64,000 nucleotides of DNA, taken from Lepidurus packardi. Its lineage: Eukaryota > Arthropoda > Branchiopoda > Notostraca > Triopsidae. A model generated the notes under the pieces. The model saw only the letters and a program-made list of their open reading frames with translations. It ran no database searches and was not told the origin of the DNA. The stretch is from the NCBI GenBank assembly GCA_023053545.1, contig JAKZAN010000007.1, positions 744,001 through 808,000 of the forward strand, written 5' to 3'. Both the position numbers and the translations under genes were made by a program. Each line of letters begins with the position of its first letter. Position 1 is the stretch's first letter. Positions 53,401 to 64,000 of this stretch are shown piece by piece.

Positions 53401-56400
53401 TCCTAATAAGCTAGTAATATATATATCAATAGACAGTATGTGGAGTACGCGGCTTACCTCCTTCCGTTTCGTGCCAGACAATCCCTTCTAAAGTGACAGC
53501 CGTGCCGGGCTCACAAGGTCCAAGACACTCGGGTTCCGTCATGGTGGAAACAGAATTGGTGCTGGTGCCCACTGAAGCATCTGCACGTGCCAAGCCATCC
53601 AACGTTGGTGTTAGCGACGCCGAAGACGTTATCGACGTCGGAAGTGCGCCAGCTGGAGGCGACGGGCTCGATTCTGCTGGCATCTGCGGAAAACAAAGAA
53701 ATTTTTTTTTTTTAAACCATTTTTGTGATTTTTACTCCTAACAATGTGCTTCCTTTATCTAGGTTTTTTCTTGGCATCACATATTAAAAAAATGCTCGTA
53801 TTATCACGTATTAAAAAAAAAATTTTTATGTAACTTTTTTCTTTGTTCTAAAAGGGGGCGGATCAAAAGATACCTGCAACGTAGGAAAGCTCTGACAGAA
53901 AAAAAAGAAGCTGAACAAGAGCGAAAGACTATCAGTAACGAAGTCGGCGCTCTATAATCATTAGTGTTCCTCGTCATTAACCAGCCATATATCTGATTTA
54001 ACAGTCCCAGCTCAAGCCCTAGTTGTCGTTCGCCGACCTCGTCACGCTTGTTTGCTTTTTCGAACCCAACCTTCTTCTTTTATTTATTTACTCTATCATT
54101 CAGAGCGAAAATGTGGGCGCTTTGTTTTTCCATATTTTTTGTTGCTTTCACGTCGACTCTTGTACTTGACCAAAACCTCAACGACCAGGAAAAGAGGTTT
54201 CAACGAACAGGTTCCGAGTGTTAGGAAAACTTCACACGCTATGCGAAAAGGAAAGACTAATCGCATGCATAGCCATAGCCGAAAGAGTTGGCAGTCAGCC
54301 ACGCACCAAACCAAGTCCTAAAAAGAATGCGACGGTGCTAGGAATACAGAAGACGAAATACAAAAATAAAACAAAAAATAATCGTACAAAGAAAGGCAAA
54401 GGAAAAAAAGAAAGAAAGTAAAAGAAGGAATCTATTGACTGCTGCAGAGCCTCAGTTGCGTTCTGTAATTCATGATGGAAGCATGCAATGCCACTTGGAT
54501 GGAAAGACATTTCACAAAGTCCTAATTTTTTTCTATTTTTTTAAAGCCCATAAACAAGACGTAACACCTTTCCCTGGAGCTAAACAATGTAAGGTAAAAC
54601 CATAAACATCTTGACAGCAAGACGAACGTTGACTTGTCCAAAAATTTCAACTGGACGCATACCCCTTCTGTTTGCTTAACGATAACAAGCTGCGAAAAAC
54701 TAACCATTTAGCTCAACTTGGTCAATTCCAACCCCATGGAGTCCTACCAGTCGCAGTCAGTTCGCATAGCTTTGGAATAGACTAGACGGAGAATTGTTCT
54801 GGGTTTTCTGACAGTCCTTTTTTTTACTATTTAAGCAGGAGTCAATTGAAACAGACGCGCAACACGAGATAGCAAGGAAAACTTGATGTCGCCGAAGGGG
54901 AAGGGGAGAAGGAGGTAAGAAACAAGCTTTCCGGGAAGGCTTGTCTTTTCAACAAGCCTCTTGCCTCCTCAACTCAATGAGGTTGCTAGGCAACGACAAG
55001 ACCCAACTTGGCTCCCTAAAAGGAGGACGCTTGAACAGCACGAGCGAGCCCAAGGAAACAGGCAAAGTCTCTGTTTCTCTTTTTTCGTTACATACATAGA
55101 CATAAAACCCAAAGAAGTGTCAGCTTAAATAACGAAACACAACCTCCTCTTTGGATCCTCTTCACTCGGCTTGCTCGACTTCATTTAACCTAAAACTAAA
55201 TTTTATTGCGGAATTTCCTTTAACCTTCTGTTTACCCAGAATGTGAGGACAAGAGAAAAAACACAAACAGCTCGTTCGTTTCCTATCTTGTCTTTTTGTT
55301 AAGAAAAATACGAAAATCTTGGTAGACAATCAAGCTTTTGTTCTTTAAGGAACCAGTCTAAAAAAAAGGTAGTCAATAGGTTTGTAAAACGTCAGAGGCA
55401 GATTGCCAAAATTTCTGGCTTTCTTGTCCTACATTTCCTCTACATGACTATTAACACACCCACCTTGTTGATCGTCTGCTGCTGGACGGCCCCAAACTCG
55501 ACTACTAACTGTCCTATTAAGTAAGATTGATGCTTCCCAATTACCGAGTCCCCATCCCCAGGCATGCAAGCCATATGCTATAAGTTTCACACCTTTTATT
55601 TTTCCTCTATATTTTTGTTTTTTAATTCCGGGACCCTTTCGGCATAACATAAGCACCACTTATTCTTCTTTCATTTCTCTCAAGCTCTCTTCCCTCTTCT
55701 CATCCTACGTTACGTTCAGCTCGACCACCAAAGTACCGCCACAACTGTCAACCCTTATTTCATTGTCGGATATCTCCCGGTTTTCCTCCTTTATTCTCTC
55801 TCTCTAGGCAAATGTTAATATCAGAGTATCTACCGCCCTAAGCAACGCTTTAATGCGAACCATCACGTTTCACGCTTTAGAAAAAGTGTTAAAATTGGAG
55901 ACAACAAATGGACGAAAATGACACGAAAACTTCCATGCTGACATTCCATTCTTAAAAAAAGGAAACACCTCGCCACCAAACACCTTGCCAAAATCAACCT
56001 TGAGCATGTAAAATTGCCTCCAATCCACCCTTCATTATTTCTATAACATTTCCGTCACGATAAATTTGTCAAAATTAATACAACCAGTTGCTTTACGACG
56101 CTTAAAAAACTTCCTTAAAAAACGCTGGACAATACAAAACAGGAGTTCTGACTACCTTTTATACTGACAACTGGATATAGCTTTGATGGCCAAAAAAGGC
56201 ACCGTAAGAGTGGAAACATATTACTACACCTTGAGAAAAATGGGTTCCTTAAAACGACGAACATGCCATACTTGCTTGCACCGGCCCCATCGTGCCTGAC
56301 TGACACTTTTGTGTTTAAACACAACAAGCATGTGATTCGCACACAGTACACTTTTGCTTCTGGTAATAGTGAATGACGTGGCAATTTGAAATGAGTAACT

Positions 56401-59400
56401 AGTCCTTTCCTCAACGACGGTGGGAATACATTGTTAATCAATGCAAGACCTTTCCCCTGAGGCTAACCTAACTCCTTGAGATTTTGCAAACCGCCCAAAA
56501 TTTTTTTTTTTTTTTTTTTTTTTTTAAAGAAATTCCAATATAACTGTTTGGCCTCAGGAAATTAATTTTCCCCTTTTAATTCTGAACTGAAGACATGACA
56601 AATACTCGTAAGAGGCGACACAAAAAAGGAACTTGACAAATGTTAAAAAACTAAACGGGATTTTCACAAGTGCAAGCTTTGGTTGAATTCGCTAATAAAC
56701 ACGAAGATGCACTAGGACACGCATATTATCCAAATGCAAGCGGTGTGATTTTAACGATTGTTAGTACTATGAATAAAAACAGTCCTTCTACTCGTAAAGT
56801 GTGTCCCTGGTACTACAAGAGAATCTCAAAAGCATGGGATATTAATAACGATGGAGCATTAAAGGAATATCGAGATAGGGGGAACCAATCCTTTGCTCTC
56901 TTGTTACTACGATTCTGAAAGGGGGGGGGAAATAAATACATGTAACGCTACCTTGTAAATACATGTAACGCTACTTTCTTATAAAATACACCAGAAAATC
57001 AAGCTGTCCGGTAAGAAAGATCTGCCTACTAATGATGGTGTTTTATCTCTCCTGCTGCCGGGTGGAAACACAACCACGCCATGGAATGGTGGGAAAGCCA
57101 CTCCTACAAAATCAATGAAGCCAAAGTTGACAACAGAGAGGAGGGGCAGAAACAGGAATAAGGTCGCTACAAAGCCACGCAAAAAGCACAATACGAAGTG
57201 TGTATGCATAGATCTTGTCTAATACCCATTAAACAATAGTACGCTTGACGTATCTATTTTTGTTAATTTTAGTGGATCACCCGTTAATGAGACCTCTCAG
57301 TCTTCAGCCTACGCCCTTTTAATAGACGTGCTAAATTTACGAAAAGACAAATTATGGCGTTCATCTGGTACGCAGTGTTTCAGGAATCTACCTGTGTTTT
57401 ACGCTGTAGGCGGAGAAGCCGTTGAGTCTTGCTATTTAATAATTGCAAAGGCACTCGTCGAGACGACCCGGACACGGTAAGTGAAGCAGCTTTCAAAATT
57501 TCCGCTTTTTGAACCCACTGTCGAACAACCCGTTCGTCCAAGTGCATGGCTTTCGAAGCGGCACGACATCCAACTTTATCCACTTCTTTTAACACTTCCA
57601 ATTTTAATGACAGAGCATAACTAGCACGGCCTTTCCTCTTGCCAACTTTGCCAAGACATTCCTTTGTGCCTTGTTTGGTAGTAGCAACACTTTGGGAAGA
57701 CCCAGGCGCCATTCTTGACAAATCACCTGGCGAAAGCACCGGTTTGGGCAAAGGGAACAATTCCGAAGCTCGAGCCGAGCTGGGGCAAAGAGATGTGTCA
57801 CAAGATGAAGGGAAGCTCACATGGACGACGTTCTTTACGTCTAACAAAGGAGCAGAGGGTGTTCCTTGTAGCAACTTCTCGTCCCCATCCATCACCATCA
57901 CCGTGTCAACAGTCAGCTTTGATTACGCACCAGGAAACGGTCGTGAATCTCAGAAAAGCCTAAACTCACTCTATTTTTTGGCACTGGGTGAATAAAAACT
58001 GTCTCAAACGAATTCAGTGGTGTCAATATGCAAACTAAGATGGGATGACTCGAATGACATGACCTTATATGCCTTTTCATCGAATCCTAATCATTTTAAA
58101 AACTCCCACATCCAATCCTGCTCGTCATAAGGTTGCCAAGGGCGTCTTCTCTCCCTCTTTTGTAGGAGGGGAGAAACTTTTACTTAGGGGAGCTCAGCAT
58201 GCTTTACTCCCAACAGCCCAGACCAGTTAAGCAATTCTCCAAAAATGTGTTGGGGGGTATGAAATCCTCTGGGGAGAAAACGACAAGAGCAGAGAAAGAA
58301 AACGGTCATTAAGTTTAACGGTGGCAGTTTTAACGTGTAAATGTGTTTGTCGCAAACGGAGGATAAAACAGAGGGGAAAAAATCGTGGAAAAGAAGAGAA
58401 AAAAATTCCGCCTCACTTCTGTGGTATGCTCTCGTTATAGTGGGTAACAGAGGAGAAAGATTGTCAAGAGACAAAAAGCAAGTCTCTTGAACACCATGAA
58501 CTCGTCCATGAAACTGCAAATTTCCTTGACAGGTCTTACAGCTATATTGCTTTCGCCAAGAGGAAAGAGGAATGAGAAAAGAATTCTTAGACCAAGAAAA
58601 GAAAAAAGAAAGAAAATAAGCCCGAGTGTGATCCGTAAAAAGCACCCCACATTTTAGCAAGAAAGCTTTTTTTAAGAATGTCCCTAACGGCTACAATAGC
58701 GAGCAAAGAAGGTTTAAAAAAAGAAACGAGCTTAATTGCTATCAAAACTTTGTGCCTATTGTATTTCTCCCATTCAACCAGAAAACAGCCAGTGTAGTGT
58801 ATCGTCCTTTTTATAGCAATAGGGAAATATAAAATTGACTACTGTCATAACAAAAGCATCCCCGAGCTTTTCCCTTAATTTACACACAATAAAAAAACTG
58901 ACAGAAGGGTTCAGTAAACATCACGCTTACATGCTCTACCAGCATTTCGCGTTCCCCTTCCTGGGACGGATGTGTTGTTGTTTTTATATCGAATTCCTAG
59001 AGTCGCTTAATCTGTTTCCCATCGTCCATTTTTTTTCCCCTCCCTGGTCCACGCTAGACTGGGGGAGGATATCTAAATAAACATAAGCGCTTTATGTCCA
59101 AGTTTGTTGAAACTATTTAACACATGCCCTCAGGAGGTAAGGGCAAAAAATGCACAAGAAAAAGGGACGTTAAAAGGTAACAACAGCCGAAGCAAATGCA
59201 ACGCCGAAAGGCATCTAACAACTCCAGCCCTTTCTATTTGTACAAACGGGTCTCCTACATAGCTGCAAAGAGGGGAGAGGTGGTCAAAGCCAAGCCCCTC
59301 ATTAATCACCTTAACCTAATCGACCCTAATCCCAACACCTGTTTGTTTCCGTGGGCGGATATACTACATGATGCATAGCAGTGCAGGGTTAGGCCATCAC

Positions 59401-61892
59401 TCATTTTTATTTATTATCTCCCTACTGTATACATTACAAAAAGCGCTTTTCTCACCAAATCTGGCACGTAAACGGTCTCGCATAAGTTTCTTCCCACGCC
59501 ACCTTAACTTCATCATAATACTAGATACCAATTTCAAAGAAAAAGGCGCGCGCCTTCGTCTTTTACCTTAGATAATCCTCCCGGAACGGGAAAAGGAAAG
59601 AAATGTGACTCTTTGTCAAGTGCTGTTCTCCTAAACACTATTCGTCACGGCCCTTACTTTCTACTTCCATTAGTCGTAAACATATGCAAATCCCAAGTGT
59701 ACGTGTAATTGGGCTTTAATTATTGCAAATGTGACGTGAATGGTCCAGCGACATGTCATGAATTTCTCTAGTCTTTGCTACACGAACTGTCCTGCAAACT
59801 ACGTAGGCAGAGTACAGTACAATACACACATAGCTCTCCGTTCCCTTAGAAATACAACGACTATTCCCCCTTTCAGGGTTGGAGTAAACGAGTCCGTTAT
59901 TAGCCTAGTGGGAAAGACGAGGACACAGAACCCATCATCAAAATTTCTGCGTTATCTTCCTATGATAAACGCGTCATAAAACCCATTAAAAAAAAAAAAA
60001 AAAAAAAACGAAAAGGAACTTACTGAATGGCTTGTTCGCCACTTTTTCTGCGGTGGACTGACCACGTCATCTGGATGATTCCCTCCCGCTGCTTCTGCAC
60101 TCATCAAATGGAGTTGGGACAACGCAGTCGTCGTCGAATTCCCAGTGTTAGTGCCGGCTGTTCCTGCACCTTGAAGCATTCCTTTCATCACCGGGGCATA
60201 CACGCCATTGTTGCTGCCTCCGCCGCTAGCACTCACAGTACTGCTGCTGCTGCTGCTGTACACACTGGCCGCTGGGGTAGCTCCTGCAGTGGCTGCTGAC
60301 GCCAGTCCCACCGCTACTGGAACCGTTCCACTGAGAGGTGTCACGCTCAACGGCGAAGCGTTGTTATTATTGTTCGTAGGATACGCCATGGCATTGACAG
60401 TGGAGCCAAACGCCCCAGCGGAGGAAGCATTGCCTCCAGCCACATTACCACGTCCATTCGTTCCATATGCCATATTCGGAGGTGGCGGGACGACCCCCGA
60501 TACTGGCGTCACAGTTAATCCTCCCGCGGAAGTATTTAAGCGCAACGGAGTGGCGTTAGGCAGGCTACCCATTACCGGAGTCACAGTTACACTCGACGTG
60601 GTATGATTATTGGTAGCTGATCCTGGTGCGACGGGCGTCAAAGAAGTCATCGAAGCTAAAGACGCGGCCGTAGTCACCGAATTATTAGTAGCAGTCGTAC
60701 CGTTGCCGTTCGTCAGTGGCATACCAAAACCCACAACACTCAAGGCATTGTTCCCAGCACTGCTTACTGCGTTGCTGGTCGCATTCGTGATGCTGCCGCT
60801 CACTTTGCTCGCCGACGACGGACTCGTGTTTCCGGCAGGCGGAACTAGAGCTGTTGCTCCAGCAGCCGCAGCAGCGTGTTTGTCACGTCCTTTGTCTCGC
60901 TTATGACCCCCACTGGCTCCTCGTTTGCCCACCTGGTGCCGAGACTTGGCGGGGTCCGCGGTCGCTGTACCATGAAAACCGGGCCCATTATTCGCCACCG
61001 CGCCATTGTTACCATTAGGGCTCGCACTGTTCGACACCGATCCCAAGGATCCCACACTAGAACTTTGTCCTGCTGGTGCAGATGCTCCGTGCTGTTGGGC
61101 GTTAGCACCCGTGCTATTACTGCTATTAATGTCTACGTGATTGTTACCACCCGACTTGACAATCTCATGTTTGGCTTCACTGGAACGGGTACCAGGACCA
61201 GGCTTGGTGCGTTTGATTTTCATTTTCAGTCCTTGGTCTACCGTGGCCGAATGTTGCATGGCTGCTGTGCCTGTACTTGGATTCGATGTAGGCACAGGGC
61301 CCATTTTCCCCTTGCCAGACGATAAAGAGGAGGCTAGCCCGCCAGTGCCAGCGCTGTTATTGGTGTTACCTCCTGAAGATGTCGAAGAACTACCTGCAAA
61401 ATACGAAAAGAAAGATACTTAGCCTGTGTTTCGTCATTGACACGTTTGGGTCGGAAAAGGCGGTAAACATTTACCACTTGCTGAGAGTTCAGCCCCGTCT
61501 TTGCTTGTACTGCCACTGGCCAAACCGGTGCCGTTGACACTCGTATGATTTTTCACACTGTCGTTGGTCTTTTCAATATCCGCGTCCAAATCGATAATCA
61601 AGTCACCGATACCAATGTCCCACTCGGAATCCTCGTACTCGAAGTTCGTTTCACCTTTGTTCGCGTTCGTTGTAGCACTGGGGCCTACTCCTCCTGCACC
61701 CGCCACGCCCACAACTGATTCCGTTTTTAAATGCAACGAGGTTCCGCCTGTTTGAGGCGCGCTTCCTGCCCCTCCCAAGGAGGACAAGCTGTGATTTCCG
61801 CGATTTAAGTACACGCCCCTTCGTCCCGCCCCTGAGCCTGAGCCTGGCCCTAACCCGGGCCCCGCCTCCGCTCCCGGCCCGCACTCTTTCAT
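47435..61892 (-). CDS. sbb: Scribbler/brakeless, ZNF608/ZNF609-family nuclear co-regulator
   Basis: Five coding exons in order, 61475-61892, 60024-61393, 53458-53683, 51276-51363 and 47435-51008, encode 1891 aa. The first exon has the conserved acidic block [18 protein letters not shown] (near 91-108). Exon 2 is low-complexity, rich in S, G, N, T and A. Exons 3 and 4 carry the family block [13 protein letters not shown], then [20 protein letters not shown], then [17 protein letters not shown] single C2H2 finger follows at about 818-841 ([18 protein letters not shown]), then [13 protein letters not shown] and a long Pro-rich tail. In flies brakeless/scribbler is a nuclear corepressor in photoreceptor axon targeting and embryonic patterning. 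The start is the first ATG after an in-frame TGA at 61923-61925; an extra upstream exon remains possible because a TAG acceptor-like site lies at about 61915-61917. The TATGGTG/GTAAGC sequence before the stop could be a donor for another C-terminus. Confidence 0.94.
51364..53457 (-). other. Intron 3 of scribbler
   Basis: A 2.1 kb AT-rich intron. I see no gene in it. Short AT repeats occur near 51550-51600. Confidence 0.5.
56501..56525 (+). repeat. Poly-T run (25 nt)
   Basis: An uninterrupted T25 in the scribbler intron, about 145 bp to the left of the plus-strand coding-like stretch. Confidence 0.9.
56933..56974 (+). repeat. Short direct repeat, two 19-bp copies
   Basis: TAAATACATGTAACGCTAC occurs at 56933-56951 and again at 56956-56974. 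It lies between two coding-like segments. Confidence 0.85.
57380..57898 (-). CDS. Small protein with a Brinker-type/psq-like helix-turn-helix DNA-binding domain
   Basis: A 172-aa open frame without introns lies inside scribbler intron 2, on the same strand. The N-terminal half (1-85) is low-complexity and Ser/Pro-rich. Residues 88-136 form a BrkDBD/pogo-type helix-turn-helix: a basic start ([13 protein letters not shown]), then [30 protein letters not shown] and ILKA. The tail (137-172) is basic. Such domains bind DNA in Brinker and in transposase-derived proteins. The ATG at 57898 is the first of two; the ORF ends in a TGA nine bases after a CAG/GTAGAT donor-like site, so it could be an exon of a larger transcript or an alternative scribbler exon. 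No terminal inverted repeats were seen. It is a domesticated or decayed transposase N-terminus or a genuine nested gene. Confidence 0.55.
   Translation of the reverse strand: MVMDGDEKLLQGTPSAPLLDVKNVVHVSFPSSCDTSLCPSSARASELFPLPKPVLSPGDLSRMAPGSSQSVATTKQGTKECLGKVGKRKGRASYALSLKLEVLKEVDKVGCRAASKAMHLDERVVRQWVQKAEILKAASLTVSGSSRRVPLQLLNSKTQRLLRLQRKTQVDS
59988..60008 (+). repeat. Poly-A run (21 nt)
   Basis: A21 on the plus strand, read as T21 in the scribbler transcript, 15 bases downstream of the exon 2 donor. Confidence 0.9.
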
Positions 61893-64000
61893 TGGTCCGC
61901 ACAACACGACGCACCTACGGCGTCATTCCGCCACCGCCCCCGCCCACGCATTCGTAGCACTGGAATGAGGAACGCCCAACTAAGCTGCTTTTACTCTGGC
62001 CCGCTACGCGTACATCACAGACGTACCCCAAGCAGAAGGGGGCGTGACTATGTGTCGATTCCCGTCCAACTTGGGCCATATAGAACGCAGGACGCGTCGA
62101 AGTTACTTCTGAAATGACAAAAGAAAAAAAGGAGTTCACAATCTCATTAGTATCCTGGTCCTGTGTCATATTATTCGCATTGTTTTATTAGCACCTTGCG
62201 AAATAAAATTTGTAAAAATATGGCTTTCTCAAAAGTGTTCCCCGTGAAGCCAATGTGACAGCTTCCAAGTGTTGAAACTGGCACCCATATTTTCAAATTG
62301 TTTCGCAAAACGTTCCAAAATGTCTCCATTGTGTGCACAGCTGCCAGACCCATTTCACTTCTCATCACTGGGATTGTCAAGAACCTCTGCCATCGTCGTT
62401 TGGTTAAAGTACCTCTATATGTTTCCTCGAACTTCCCTACTGAACCATGCGCCATACCAATAGAGGGGAAAAGCAAGCGTTTTCTGACTTCTCCTCACAC
62501 CCCAGCCAACTCTCTTCCAGCTTCTTCTTTAAGAACAGGTTTATTTAGGCATTTTGCCAAACCCATTTAAGGCTGCCATGCCACGCAAATGAGTCTTGAA
62601 ACTTATAATCTGAGCTCGACGGCCTTTCAGTTCTGATCCCCCCCCCCTTCCTCACACAATGTTGCGAAAAGGCTAATAATACATCGCTACACGTCGTTTA
62701 ACGGTACGGCTTTCCACAATGCCAGTGTTTTGAGTAGTGCGAGTAAAAAAAAGAAAGAGAAGATAAATAGCGCTGCAAAACGTAACACTCCTGAACAGCA
62801 CAACAATGCACAACGGAAAATCTAAAACCGCTTCGCCCTTTATTCTCACGCCGTTTCCTTACCAGGTCCAATTTTAAAAGCGGAATTCCGGCACACTAGA
62901 ACAAACGCTTCCTACTTTTGTTTTATCTTGCCAGTAACAGAAAGTAGATAAACGCAACTTGGAACACATTAGGTGGGTTTTTATGCTCTTTAAGATGACA
63001 CTAAGTGCACAACAAAAGATCCAATTGGTTAAGCTTCATTTTTATTTATCCTGCTCCAGTGAGATTCTTGAGCTTCTTATTAGAATAATTATCTGGAGCA
63101 GCATGTCAACGACGAGTTATGTCATCTATCCCATCCCTTCTTACTCATTAACTAATTAAGCTTCGCTTCCTCGCACCATCCCTGTTTCCCCGCCTCCTGT
63201 CTCTTTTTCCCCCATGTCCAACTGAGCCATGTGTGGTCGTCAGTTCGCCCAGGAATCTTTTCCACCCGTGGTTTGGTCAAATAAGTCACACTTGATGGAA
63301 GTTAATACCAGGTTGGAAAACGAGGGGTTCCTGATCTTCCCCTTCCCATTACTTTCCTCGACGTCATCACTTACGCAGGCAGCTCCGATTCCCCTCTCAA
63401 ACCCAAACGCCGATTCCTTCATCTTCCGAAGTTATTTCTATTCCCCTCTTCTTGTGTTTGCAGGCGAAATAGGGGACAAGCAGGAAGATGAACACGACAT
63501 TTCCGTCTTGGCACCTGTCGCGTTAACACCTATCTTGCGTCTAAGCCAAGCGTAAACTTGGCAATGTCTCTTTGCAACACCGTCTTTTAATTAACGTCCC
63601 TTCATCTCGCATTTTCAAACGTCAGGAAAATAACACCCAACTATGTAATAGCTGAAGACAGCCGTGCTTAAAAAATCCGTATCTTTAAAACAAATGGCTA
63701 GTAAAAAAGAAAGGAAAGAAAAAAAAACGGTCATCGCCAAACTTCTTACCCAATAAGCTATATAATTAATTAACTAAGCAATTATTCCTACGTCTGTCTC
63801 TTCTCTCCCCACTTTTCCGAGTCCACGCCAAAGCAAAATCCGCTCGCGCTGCAATAAGCTGATGTTATGCAAGCAAATTACACCAAGCTACCCACTAAAC
63901 ATTAAAAGAATAATAATTTACTTAAAAAAAGAGTAAACGGTGCTAATGTCGACCCTTGAATGAGTGCTTTTCTGTTTTACTTGTTTTTTGGAGTAAGTCT
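61893..64000. other. Scribbler upstream region
   Basis: The first 200 bases are GC-rich and may be the promoter or 5'UTR. Beyond that I see no gene. Open frames up to 108 codons (63229-63555) have no recognisable domain. Confidence 0.4.

Larger units (their letters stand above)
53684..60023 (-). other. Intron 2 of scribbler (6.3 kb)
   Basis: This intron contains a Brinker-type DNA-binding-domain ORF on the same strand (57380-57898) and coding-like segments on the opposite strand (about 56672-57370). Homopolymer runs lie at 56501-56525 (T25) and 59988-60008 (A21). The rest holds nothing I recognise. Confidence 0.55.

Noticed and set aside
60208-60906. Long plus-strand frames opposite scribbler exon 2
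   Set aside because: They are shadows caused by the GC-rich, low-complexity codons of scribbler on the minus strand.

Overview
This is nuclear DNA from an animal, most likely a crustacean of the Daphnia type. Introns are mostly 50-75 bp with GT-AG borders, and the genes are developmental and housekeeping genes of arthropod flavour: a WRPW-tailed HES repressor, a CBM14 cuticle-type protein, Psc, gooseberry-type Pax3/7 and scribbler. A Trk-type receptor kinase is also present; I recall one reported from Daphnia pulex. The species call is inference. All exon models were assembled by eye from splice sites, reading phase and protein-family conservation, with no transcript data.

Layout. 1-4.6 kb: an E(spl)/HES gene (+) with a Notch-type upstream region (Su(H) sites, proneural E-boxes) and a 3'UTR carrying K-boxes and a GY-box. 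5.07-5.92 kb: a small secreted chitin-binding protein (+). 7.05-7.80 kb: swiprosin/EFHD2 (+). 8.76-12.6 kb: a Psc/Su(z)2 Polycomb RING protein (+). 14.2-17.7 kb and 28.3-32.1 kb: two Pax3/7 (gooseberry/paired group) genes, both on the minus strand, separated by 10.6 kb with no gene I can support. 36.0-38.4 kb: peroxisomal import receptor PEX5 (+). 40.1-45.1 kb: a full Trk receptor tyrosine kinase (-), convergent with PEX5. 47.4-61.9 kb: scribbler/brakeless (ZNF608/609 family, -). Its 6.3 kb second intron holds a Brinker-type DNA-binding-domain ORF (-) and unidentified coding-like pieces (+). 62-64 kb: upstream DNA with nothing recognised.

How they fit together. Most genes belong to neural and segmental patterning (HES, Psc, the Pax3/7 pair, scribbler, Trk), and swiprosin, PEX5 and the chitin-binding protein are ordinary neighbours. 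There is no operon-like logic; each gene has its own promoter. The most unusual things seen are: (1) both Pax3/7 paralogues carry about 28-30 extra residues in the linker between the two halves of the paired domain, where the family is normally tightly conserved; (2) the two paralogues differ in where an intron splits the homeobox; (3) Trk keeps the juxtamembrane NPxY and activation-loop YxxxYY but lacks the C-terminal PLC-gamma tyrosine; (4) the HES 3'UTR has exact matches to insect microRNA-response boxes.
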